Positions 1-10,560 of a stretch of 64,000 bases of DNA are shown in pieces. A program made the position numbers and the translations under genes. Source of the DNA: Arenicola marina (lineage: Eukaryota > Annelida > Polychaeta > Arenicolidae); contig OZ025264.1 of NCBI GenBank assembly GCA_964019135.1, forward strand, positions 3,442,827 to 3,506,826. Reading direction: 5' to 3'. Under the pieces are notes generated by a model, which was given only the letters and a program-made list of their open reading frames with translations, searched no databases and was not told the origin of the DNA. Within the stretch, counting starts at the first letter, position 1. Each line of letters opens with the position of its first letter.

Positions 1-1203
1 AGGGACTGGGGACTGGTGGCGGTGGGTAAGGGTTAAAGTTGTAATGTAGGGACTGGGGACTGGTGGCGGTGGTTAAGGGTTAAAGTTGTGATGTAGGGAC
101 TGGGGACTGGTGGCGGTGGGTAAGGGTTAAAGTTGTGATGTAGGGACTGGGGACTGGTGGCGGTGGGTAAGGGTTAAAGTTGTAATGTAGGGACTGGGGA
201 CTGGGGACTGGTGGCAGTGGGTAAGGGTTACAGTTGAGATTAGGGACTGGGGACTGGTGGCGGTGGTTAAGGGTTAAAGTTGTGATGTAGGGACTGGGGA
301 CTGGTGGCAGTGGGTAAGGGTTAAAGTTGTGATGTAGGGACTGGGGACTGGTGGCGGTGGTTAAGGGTTAAAGTTGTGATGTAGGGACTGGGGACTGGTG
401 GCGGTGGGTAAGGGTTAAAGTTGTAACGTAGGGACTGGGGACTGGGGACTGGTGGCAGTGGGTAAGGGTTAAAGTTGAGATTAGGGACTGGGGACTGGTG
501 GCGGTGGTTAAGGGTTAAAGTTGTGATGTAGGGACTGGGGACTGGTGGCGGTGGGTAAGGGTTAAAGGTGAGATGTAGGGACTGGGGACTGGTGGCGGTG
601 GGTAAGGGTTAAAGTTGAGATGTAGGGACTGGGGACTGGTGGCTGTTGGTAAGGGTTAAAGTTGTAATATAGGGACTGGGGACTGGTGGCGGTGGGTAAG
701 GGTTAAAGTTGTGATGTAGGGACTGGGGTCTGGTGGCGGTGGGTACGGGTTAAAGTTGTGATGTAGGGACTGGTGGCGGTGGTAAGGGTTAAAGGTGAGA
801 TGTAGGGACTGGGGACTGGTGACTGGTGGCAGTGGGTAAGGGTTAAAGTTGTGATGTAGGGAGTGGAGACTGATGGCGGTGGGTAAGGGTTAAAGCTGTG
901 ATGTAGGTACTGGTGGCAGTGGGTACGGGTTAAAGTTGTGATGTAGGGACTGGTGGCGGTGGTAAGAGTTAACGTTGTGATGTAGGGACTGGTGGCGGTG
1001 GTAAGGGTTAAAGGTGAGATGTAGAGATTGGGGACTGGGGACTGGTGGCGGTGGGTAAGGTTTAACGGTAACATGTAGGGGCTGGGGACTGGGGACTTGT
1101 GGCGGTGGTAAGGGTTAAAGGTGAGATGTAGGGACTGGGGACTGGTGGCGGTGGGCAAGGGTTAAAGGTGAGATGTAGGGACTGGGGACTGGGGACTGGG
1201 CAC
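1..1203. repeat. 47-bp satellite array, G-rich on the plus strand
   Basis: About 25 tandem copies of a 47-bp unit whose core reads GGTGGCGGTGGGTAAGGGTT, followed by an AAAG..GTGATGTA segment and GGGACTGGGGACT. Some units carry an extra GGGGACT. The array runs off the left edge and stops about 25 bp from the exon 2 donor, so it fills the start of the next intron of the minus-strand gene. The G-runs give each unit some potential to form a G-quadruplex on the plus strand. Confidence 0.95.
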
Positions 1204-1232
1204 TGGTGGCGGTGAGTAAGGCTGGCACTCAC

Positions 1233-1450
1233 CGGTCTGTCGGCCAGGTACATGCTGGTGTTGATCTTGGTGTGGTCCAGGGCGTCCTGCATGGAGGTAC
1301 GTCGCCGGCGGTGGTACTGCGCGGCGCCCGGCGGCCCTCCGACCGCCGGGGCCAGTGTGTCTCCGCCCCGCTCCCCGGGCACGGTCAGGGACATATCCTG
1401 CAGCGAGGCGGTGAGCGAGTTCTTGCTGGAGCACCCACTGGCCGCTGTTC
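1233..1450 (-). CDS. Exon 2 of a synaptotagmin-like membrane protein gene (linker region)
   Basis: This 218-bp internal exon runs from 1450 down to 1233. The acceptor is a pyrimidine tract ending CTTTCTCTCCACCAG (AG at 1452-1451) and the donor is GTGAGT (1232-1227). Read in phase 1 it supplies 73 residues: a Ser-rich start, Gly/Pro-rich middle, a basic HRRRR patch and the end DALDHTKINTSMYLADRP. It leaves the frame in phase 0. It is much more GC-rich than its satellite surroundings. The first two bases complete the codon left by the exon at 47097, giving Gly. A K-I-N-x-x-x-Y motif just before the first C2 domain is, from memory, typical of the synaptotagmin 3/6/10-type linker; the C2 exons would lie outside the window. 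The splice sites and phase are seen directly. The family name is inference. Confidence 0.7.
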
Positions 1451-1544
1451 CTGGTGGAGAGAAAGCTTAGCGGTGACACTATGTGATTGGTTGGTTGGTT
1501 ATATAGTCAGGACGCTTTAACACTTTTGGTCATATCCCGTCAGT

Positions 1545-1745
1545 GGGAGAAGGAAGGGAGAGTGGAAACATGTCCCCGGGGTAACCCCCTACTCTTTGCG
1601 AAGAAAGACATGGGATCTTTATCCTGCGACCACACAGACATGGCCACAGCAGGGCTCGAACCACAGACCCACGTGCCGTTAGGCTGGCAGGTGGCCACAG
1701 CACTCAAGGCGAGCGCTCTAACCCACTGAGCTACCAGAGCAGCCC
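1545..1745 (-). mobile_element. tRNA-derived SINE
   Basis: The minus strand begins with a tRNA-like head. A box TAGCTCAGTGGG lies at 1733-1722 and B box GGTTCGAGCCC at 1662-1652, both near-perfect RNA polymerase III promoter boxes. They are spaced wider than in a real tRNA, and the intervening sequence does not fold into a cloverleaf. The body continues with a GGATAAAGATCCCATG segment, a type of central domain I recall from SINEs of marine invertebrates. The 3' end is not clear. It sits in the intron 95 bp upstream of exon 2, in the same orientation as the host gene. Confidence 0.75.
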
Positions 1746-1756
1746 CGACATACACT

Positions 1757-4700
1757 GTGATATTACACCATGGCCAGGCTTACTGGTAACAGGGTGAAAG
1801 TCATACTGGTGAGAGGGTTTATGTCATACTGGTGACAGGGTGTAGGTCATACTGGGGACAGGCTGTGGGTAATACTGGTGACAGGCTGTATGTCATACCG
1901 GTGACAGGCTGTATGTCATACTGGTGACAGGCTATATGTCATACTGGTGACAGGTTATTATACTGGTGACAGCCTGTATGTCATACTGGTGACAGTTTTT
2001 TATACTGGCGACAGGCTGTATGTCATACTGGTGACAGGTTATCATAGTGGTGACGGGTTGTATGTCATACTGGTGACAGCTTGTAGGGCATACTGGTGAC
2101 AGGCTGTATGTCATACTGGTGACAGGTTATTATACTGGTGACCGCCTGTATGTCATACTGGTGACAGTTTTTTATACTGGCGACAGGCTGTGTATCATAC
2201 TGGTGACAGGTTATCATAGTGGTGACGGGTTGTATGTCATACTGGTGACAGGATGTATGTCATACTGGTGACAGGCTGTTTGTCATACTGGTGACAGATT
2301 TCATACTGGTGACAGATTTTATACTGGTGACAGGTTGTAGGTCATACTGGTGACAGGGTGTATGTCATACTGGTGACAGGTTATCATACTGGTGACAGCT
2401 TGTATGTCATACTGGTGACAGCTTGTAGGCCATACTGGTGACAGGCTGTATGTCATACCGGTGACAGAATGTATGTCATACTGGTGACAGGCTGTTTGTC
2501 ATACTGGTGACAGGCTGTATGTCATACTGGTGACAGGTTATATGTCATACTGGTGACAGGCTGTATGTCATACTGGTGACATGTTGTAGGTCATACTGGT
2601 GACAGGCTGTATGTCATACTGGTGACAGGTTGTAGGTCATACTGGTGACAGGGTGTATGTCATACTGGTGACAAGTTATCATACTGGTGACAGCTTGTAT
2701 GTCATACTGGTGACAGCTTGTAGGCCATACTGGTGACAGGCTGTATGTCATACCGGTGACAGAATGTATGTCATACTGGTGACAGGCTGTTTGTCATACT
2801 GGTGACAGGCTGTAGGTCATACTGGTGACAGGTTATATGTCATACTGGTGACAGATTGTAGGTCATACTGGTGACAGGTTGTAAGTCATACTGGTGACAG
2901 GCTGTATGTCATACTGGTGACAGGGTGCATGTCATACTAATGATAGGCTGTATGTCATACTGGTGACAGGCTGTATGTCATACTGGTGACAGGCGTATGT
3001 CATACTGGTGACAGGGTACATGTCATACTAATGATAGGCTGTATGTCATACTGGTGACAGGCTGTATGTCATACTGGTGACAGGCTGTATGTCATACTGG
3101 TGACAGGCTGTATGTCATACTGGTGACAGGCTGTATGTCATACTGGTGACAGGCTGTATGTCATACTGGTGACAGGCTGTATGTCATACTGGTGACAGGC
3201 TGTATGTCATACTGGCAACAGGCTGTATGTCATACTGGTGACAGGCTGTATGTCATACTGGTGACAGGCTGTATGTCATACTGGTGACAGGCTGTAGGTC
3301 ATACTGGTGACAGGCTGTAGGTCATACTGGTGACAGGGTGCATGTCATACTGGTGACAAGCTGTATGTCATACTGGTGACAGGCTGTATGTCATACTGGT
3401 GACAGGGTGCATGTCATACTAATGATAGGCTGTATGTCATACTGGTGACAGGCTGTATGTCATACTGGCGACAGGCTGTATGTCATACTGGTGACAGGCT
3501 GTATGTCATACTGGTGACAGGCTGTATGTCATACTGGTGACAGGCTGTATGTCATACCAGTGACAAGCTGTATGTCATACTGGTGACCGGCTGTATGTCA
3601 TACTGGTGACAGGGTGCATGTCATACTAATGATAGGCTGTATGTTATACCGGTGACAGGCTGTATGTCATACTGGTGACAGGCTGTATGTCGTACTGGTG
3701 ACAGGCTGTATGTCATACTGGTGACAGGCTGTATGTCATACTGGTGACAGGGTGCATGTCATACTGGTGACAGGCTGTATGTCATACTGGTGACAGGCTG
3801 TATGTCATACTGGTGACAGGCTGTATGTCATACTGGTGACAGGCTGTATGTCATACCGGTGACAAGCTGTATGTCATACTGGTGACCGGCTGTATGTCAT
3901 ACTGTTGACAGGGTGCATGTCATACTGGTGACCGGCTGTATGTCATACTTGTGACAGGCTGTATGTCATACTGGCGCAGGCTGTATGTCATACTGGTGAC
4001 AGGCTGTATGTCATACTGGTGACAGGCTGTATGTCACACTGGTGACATGCTGTATGTCATACCGGTGACAGGCTGTATGTCATACCGGTGACAGGGTGCA
4101 TGTCATACTGGTGACAGGCTGTATGTCATACTGGTGACAGGCTGTATGTCATACTGGTGACAGGCTGTATGTCATACTGGTGACAGGGTGCATGTCATAC
4201 TGGTGACAGGCTGTATGTCATACTGGTGACAGGCTGTATGTCATACTGGTGACAGGGTGCATGTCATACTAATGATAGGCTGTATGTCATACTGGTGACA
4301 GGCTGTATGTCATACTGGTGACAGGCTGTATGTCATACTGGTGACAGGCTGTATGTCATACCGGTGACAGGCTGTATGTCATACTGGTGACAGGCTGTAT
4401 GTCATACCGGTGACAGGGTGCATGTCATACTGGTGACAGGCTGTATGTCATACTGGTGACAGGCTGTATGTCATACTGGTGACAGGCTGTATGTCATACT
4501 GGTGACAGGCTGTATGTCATACTGGTGACAGGCTGTATGTCATACTGGTGACAGGCTGTATGTCATACTGGTGACAGGCTGTATGTCATACCGGTGACAA
4601 GCTGTATGTCATACTGGTGACAGGCTGTATGTCATACTGGTGACAGGCTGTATGTCATACCGGTGACAAGCTGTATGTCATACTGGTGACCGGCTGTATG

Positions 4701-5808
4701 TCATACTGTTGACAGGGTGCATGTCATACTGGTGACCGGCTGTATGTCATACTGGTGACAGGCTGTATGTCATACTGGTGACATGCTGTATGTCATACCG
4801 GTGACAGGCTGTATGTCATACTGGTGACAGGGTGCATGTCATACTGGTGACAGGCTGTATGTCATACTGGTGACAGGCTGTATGTCATACCGGTGACAGG
4901 GTGCATGTCATACTGGTGACAGGGTGCATGTCATACTGGTGACAGGCTGTATGTCATACTGGTGACAGGCTGTATGTCATACTGGTGACAGGGTGCATGT
5001 CATACTAATGATAGGCTGTATGTCATACTGGTGACAGGCTGTATGTCATACTGGTGACAGGCTGTATGTCATACTGGTGACAGGCTGTATGTCATACCGG
5101 TGACAGGCTGTATGTCATACTGGTGACAGGCTGTATGTCATACCGGTGACAGGGTGCATGTCATACTGGTGACAGGCTGTATGTCATACCGGTGACAGGC
5201 TGTATGTCATACTGGTGACAGGCTGTATGTCATACTGGTGACAGGCTGTATGTCATACTGGTGACAGGCTGTATGTCATACTGGCGACAGGCTGCATGTC
5301 ATACTGGTGACAGGGTGCATGTCATACTAATGATAGGCTGTATGTTATACCGGTGACAAGCTGTATGTCATACTGGTGACAGGCTGTATGTCATACTGGT
5401 GACAGGCTGTATGTCATACTGGTGACCGGCTGTATGTCATACTGGTGACAGGGTGCATGTCATACTGGTGACAGGCTGTATGTCATACCGGTGACAGGCT
5501 GTATGTCATACTGGTGACCGGCTGTATGTCATACTGGTGACAGGCTGTATCTCATACTGGTGATAGGCTGTATGTCATACTGGTGACAGGCTGCATGTCA
5601 TACTGGTGACAGGCTGTATGTCATACTGGTGACAGGCTGTATGTCATACTGGTGACAGGCTGTATGTCATACTGGTGACAGGCTGTATGTCATACTGGTG
5701 ACAGGCTGTATGTCATACTGGTGACAGGCTGTATGTCATACTGGTGACAGGCTGTATGTCATACTGGTGACAGGCTGTATGTCATACTGGTGACAGGCTG
5801 TATGTCAT
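1757..5808. repeat. 23-bp satellite array
   Basis: About 175 tandem copies of a 23-bp unit with core GTCATACTGGTGACAGGC followed by TGTAT. Common variants change GGTGACAGG to AATGATAGG or ACAGGGTGCATG, and some units are shortened. The left 900 bp is more diverged than the right end, where dozens of units near 5600-5806 are identical. This suggests recent homogenisation at the right side. It is intronic to the minus-strand gene and has no coding content. Confidence 0.97.
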
Positions 5809-7034
5809 CATTATATGAGTGCAAACATGCCAAGGCTATTGGGCAACATATCTGGGGTCGCGTCCTTGGCATTGCTCTTGTAGTCTAGCCGTTGCTACGA
5901 TTTGTGGTCGCCTTGGAACTGAATAAACCATGGGTAAGTTGTCCTGCATTAGTCCTCGTGTCCTTGGTGGAGGCTCACAGTGGGTGGGGGGGGGGGTACC
6001 GAGGGGGAGCGGGGGGTCTTTGGTCCGCTGTGGAGAGGTGTAGGTGAGGCGGGGTAGGTGTTGGATGAGTTTCCTGGTGAACCCCACGACACCGAGTCAG
6101 CTAGCAAGGTGTATTAGCTGGGTTGCTTAATGCCCTAAGCGGCACGATAAGTTCGCAGATTTCCCGTCGTAGAAGGTGCATAATGCAATGTGACAGATCC
6201 CCGATTTCGGGCACCGAGTAGATGACACAGATGTGGCCATACCGGGCCAGAGCCGTACGTATGAATGGTAGCCATGGCAATGGCGGAATGGGAGGGCCAA
6301 TCCCCTGGAGAAAGTAACTCGCAGCCAGACTGACTTGTCCACACCCTTGTCCTCCGCACCCCTGGATATCTTAATGTATTACTAATGCCTAGCTAATTAA
6401 TCTAGAGATCTATTATATGTATTTATCGATATTTATATCCCTCTTGGCGTCTCTCTATCTCTCTCATACCCCCCCCCCTCTCTCTCTCTCTCTTCGCCCC
6501 CGGCCCCCTCTCGCTCCTTTTCCCCTCTCTCTCCGCCCCCGACTCTCTCCCCGCCCCCTTGCCCTCTTTCTCTCTCTCTCCATATATATATAATTATATG
6601 CAGGTCCAAATGACACCAATACATCTGGCTCTCTTAGACTCCTTAAATGTCATGTTTATTATAAATGACGTATGCATATAGTAGATGTTATCATGATCCA
6701 GGTGTACAACTTATGTTAACTTATTTTACTTAGCTCCAAGGTGAGAACGAAGCCGCATTAGGGACAAACTAAATGTACACGGCGGAAGCGGGGATGAGCC
6801 TTAAGTATAAAGATTATATCGAAAACTAAATTGGAGACTACCGGATAAAGACGAGTTGTGTGAATATCTGGTCAGCAAGATGAGAGGACTTGAATAGGGT
6901 ATAGTGTATTAATTTATAAACCCGCCACATGTCAGTGTATTGCATTTTTTCAACACGAGGGCCTCGGGCTCATTGTTGCTTTGAAATACACTTCAAAACT
7001 TCTATTTAACGGTGTAACAACGTATTTGTATAAC
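5809..7034. other. Non-satellite spacer
   Basis: Single-copy-looking DNA between two arrays. It contains a G-rich stretch near 5985-6030, a pyrimidine-rich low-complexity tract (6443-6597) and AT-rich DNA from 6600 on. Short open frames are present but have no recognisable product, no convincing splice pairs and no initiation context. I see no gene here. Confidence 0.6.
6443..6597. repeat. CT-rich low-complexity tract with a TA microsatellite at its end
   Basis: Runs of CTCTCT and CCCCC dominate the plus strand, ending in a short (TA)n at 6585-6592. The Arg/Glu-rich reading frame on the minus strand is an artefact of the simple sequence. Confidence 0.9.
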
Positions 7035-7817
7035 GATGTCTATATAATTTTGTTATTATGTAATAGTGTTTATGTTAAAGTGTCTATATAATGGTGTCTA
7101 TATAATGTCTATGTAATTGTGTTTATGTTAAAGTGTCTATGTAATGGTGTCTATATAATGGTGTCTATGTAATGATGTCTATATAATGGTGTTTAGGTTA
7201 TAGTGTCTATAATGGTGTCTATATAATGGTGTCTATATAATGGTGTCTATATAATACTGTCTATATAATGGTGTCTATATAATGGTGTCTATATAATGGT
7301 GTCTATATAATGGTGTCTATATAATGGTGTCTATATAATGGTGTTTATGTAATGGTGTCTATATAATGGTGTCTATATAATGGTGTCAATGTAATGGTGT
7401 CTATATAATGGTGTTTATGTAATGGTGTCTATATAATGGTGTCTATATAATGGTATTCATGTAATATTGTCTATATAATGGTGTCTATATAATGGTGTCT
7501 ATATAATGATGTTTATGTTATAGTGTCTATGTAATGGTGTCTATATAATGGTGTCTATATAATGGTGTCTATGTAATGGTGTCTATATATAATGGTGTCT
7601 ATATAATGGTGTCTATAATGGTGTCTATATAATGGTGTCTATATAATGGTGTCAATGTAATGGTGACCATGTTATGGTGTCTGTATAATGGTGTCTATAT
7701 AATGGTGTTTATGTAATGGTGTCTATGTAATGGTGTCTATGTAATGGTGACCATGTTATGATGTCTATATAATGGTGTCTATATAATGGTGTCTATGTAA
7801 TGGTGTCCATATAATGC
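7035..7817. repeat. 14-bp AT-rich minisatellite
   Basis: About 55 copies of the 14-bp unit GGTGTCTATATAAT. Substitutions are mostly ATATAA to ATGTAA or GTCT to GTTT. Each unit carries a TATATAA string. No open frame of interest. Confidence 0.95.
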
Positions 7818-8107
7818 GCTTCACTAGGTGCCATACAGAGCAATACACAAGAGTGTATGCATGGGCATTTTGTAAGAATGTATTTTACACTAACTAAACC
7901 GCTTTGTCATCCACTGCGGCTGTTCGTGACATAATGCAATATTAAGTAGTACGAGGCCAGCCCAGGCTCGCAGCTGCTGCAGAGCGGCTACGTGGCTTGG
8001 GGGTTATCGGTTCGTTCAGAAATTTTGCATTCCCGTTTGATCTCCTTACGGGTGTGTGGGTGTTGACCCAACGAGAGATAATAGGAACATGAAGGCTCCG
8101 ACGCCAG
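7818..8107. other. Short spacer, nothing recognised
   Basis: About 290 bp of non-repeated sequence between two arrays. There are no splice-site pairs, RNA gene or element ends I can defend. Confidence 0.5.
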
Positions 8108-9500
8108 CCTGATTTGCCCATTACCCTCAGCCATTGGCCAGGCGCCAGCCAGAGGTGTCCATTACCCTCCGTCATTGGCCAGGCGCCAGCCTGAGGTGTC
8201 CATTAGCCTCCGCCATTGGCCAGGCGCCAGCCTGAGGTGTCCATTACCCTCCGCCATTGGCCAGGCGCCAGCCTGAGGTGTCCATTACCCTCCGCCATTG
8301 GCCAGGCGCCAGCCTGAGGTGTCCAATATCCTCCGCCATTGACCAGGCGCCAGCCTGAGGTGTCCATTACCCTCCGCCATTGGCCAGGCGCCAGCCTGAG
8401 GTGTCCATTACCCTCCGCCATTGACCAGGCGCCAGCCTGAGGTGTCCATTAGCCTCAGCCATTGGCCAGGCGCCAGCCTGAGGTGTCCATTACCCTCAGC
8501 CATTAGCCAGGCGCCTGCCTGAGGTGCCCAATATTCTCCGCCATTAGCCAGGCGCCTGCCTGAGGTGTCCATTACCCTCAGCCATTAGCCAGGCGCTGGC
8601 CTGAGGTGTCCATTACCCTCCGCCATTGGCCAGGCGCTGGCCTGAGGTGTCAATTACAGTCCGCCATTGGCCAGGCGCCAGCCTGAGGTGTCCAGTACCC
8701 TTCACCATTGGCCAGGCGCCAGCCTGAGGTGCTCATTACAGTCCGCCATTAGCCAGGCGCCAGCCAGAGGTATCCAGTACCCTTCACCATTGGCCAGGCG
8801 CTGGCCTGAGGTGTCAATTACAGTCCGCCATTAGCCAGGCGCCAGCCTGAGATGCCCATTACCCTCCGTCATTGGCCAGGCGCCAGCGTGAGGTGCCCAT
8901 TGCCCTTCTCCATTAGCCAGGCGCCAGCCTGAGGTGTCCGTTACCCTCCGCCATTGACCAGGCGCCAGCTTGAGGTGTCCATTACCCTCCGCCCTTTGGC
9001 CAGGCGTCAGCCTGAGGTGTCCCTTAACCTCCGCCATTAGCCAGGCGCCAGCTTGAGGTGTCCATTAGCCTCCGCCATTGGCCAAGCGCCAGTCTGAGGT
9101 GCCCAATACCCTCCGCCATTAGCCAGGCGCCTGCCTGAGGTGTCCATTACCCTCCGCCATTAGCCAGGCGCCAGCCTGAGGTGTCCATTAGCCTCCGCCA
9201 TTAGCCAGGCGCCTGCCTGAGGTGCCCAATACCCTCCGCCATTGACCAGGCGCCAGCTTGAGGTGTCCATTACTCTCCGCCATTGGCCAGGCGCCAGCCA
9301 GCGGTGTCCAATACCCTCCGCCATTGGCCAGGCGCCAGCCTGAGGTGTCCATTATCGTCAGCCATTAGCCAGGCGCCAGCCTGAGGTGTCCATTATCTTC
9401 CGCCATTAGCCAGGCGCCAGCCTGAGGTGCCCATTATCCTTCACCATTAGCCAGGCGCCAGCCTGAGGTGTCCATTACCCTCCGCCATTGGCCAGGCGTG
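8108..9500. repeat. 41-bp satellite array
   Basis: About 34 copies of a 41-bp unit with the conserved core GGCCAGGCGCCAGCCTGAGG followed by a variable TGTCCATTACCCTCCGCCATT half. The core includes the palindrome GGCGCC. Units differ by many substitutions and are older-looking than the right end of the 23-bp array. Reading frames on the minus strand (repeats of APGQW) are by-products of the unit. Confidence 0.95.
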
Positions 9501-10540
9501 CAGCAGCAAGACATGCCGCGGAAATATAAAGGCCAAACCGTCCCGAAAAAAAGGGATGAAAATAAAAAACAATTCTGAAATTCAGAATTAAGTTTATGTG
9601 TTCGCGAAAATATTTCTTAGCCCGTAAGGAAACAAAACCCCACTCCATTACAGAAACAAGAATAGACTCTTCCACACTGACGCTTCTAGCAACCCGCTGT
9701 TTACTGAAGTCAACCAATGAGAGACCGGCTGCTGGCAGGCGGCAAGAAGTTCTACCCAGTCGGTCATTCGGACAACAGATGCTGACGAGGTTAGACTTAA
9801 ATACACTTATATTCAGTTAGAAATTGTATTAATGGTTCACTGCCTTAATAATATAATAAGGAGCCATTGTCATACAAGGGATAGTTAACCCAAGTATTCA
9901 CAATTCTACTTCTCAAGTCTCCTTTTTATCAAAGCCTGGGGCAAGACTTGCCAATATATGAGATTTCTTGACAATGAGTCAAGGTCATGCAACACCCCTG
10001 GTATAAGGTGCAATTTCTCCCAACAGATATCATACATTTTAAAGCGGGTGTCCAACCTAATTTAATCGCGATCTGCACCGAAAGTTTACATCTTTAAATT
10101 CAATTGGCGAGTGTTAACGCTTCGTTTCGGCCGACTGGTAAGGAGAAAAAAATTAAGGCAACCCGCCCCCAGCAATGTCAAGCAGAGCGCCATTTTGCCG
10201 GGAGCAGTGACGCGTATTGTGACTATTCATGTGGCACCGACTTGCGCAGAGAGAGAGAGATCAGGGCCGCGATTTACAGATGAACAGCGGCAGATCCAAG
10301 CCCCGCAGCAGCGCAAGATCTTAGTGTTTCATAGAAAAGTACCGTCCAAACAAATTGATATACGTCTTGCGACGATTGACTCCGCAACAATGCCATGATT
10401 GGAGTTAGAATCGCAGCTATTTAGATTAGCGATGATCACGCTCTCTTGTTTTGCTCACACAATAGGCGCAATGTCCGGTTTGAATAAATTAGAGTAGCGC
10501 CTCCTGATTGGTCAAAGCGCGGACACACCTCCAAAAGGGC

Positions 10541-10560
10541 TGCCGCCTGGGTAGGCGGCA
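10541..10560. other. Perfect 7-bp-stem hairpin
   Basis: TGCCGCC and GGCGGCA flank a 6-nt loop TGGGTA. It is 30 bp downstream of a CCAAT-type box (ATTGGT, read on the minus strand). No link to transcription is shown. Confidence 0.6.

Noticed and set aside
1652-1733. Functional tRNA gene
   Set aside because: A and B boxes are good but the spacing is too long and no cloverleaf or acceptor stem forms; better explained as a SINE head.
1932-2114. Relation between the 23-bp and 22-bp satellites
   Set aside because: Both contain TGTAT and ATGACA/GTCATA-like words, but alignment beyond 8-9 bases fails; probably coincidence.
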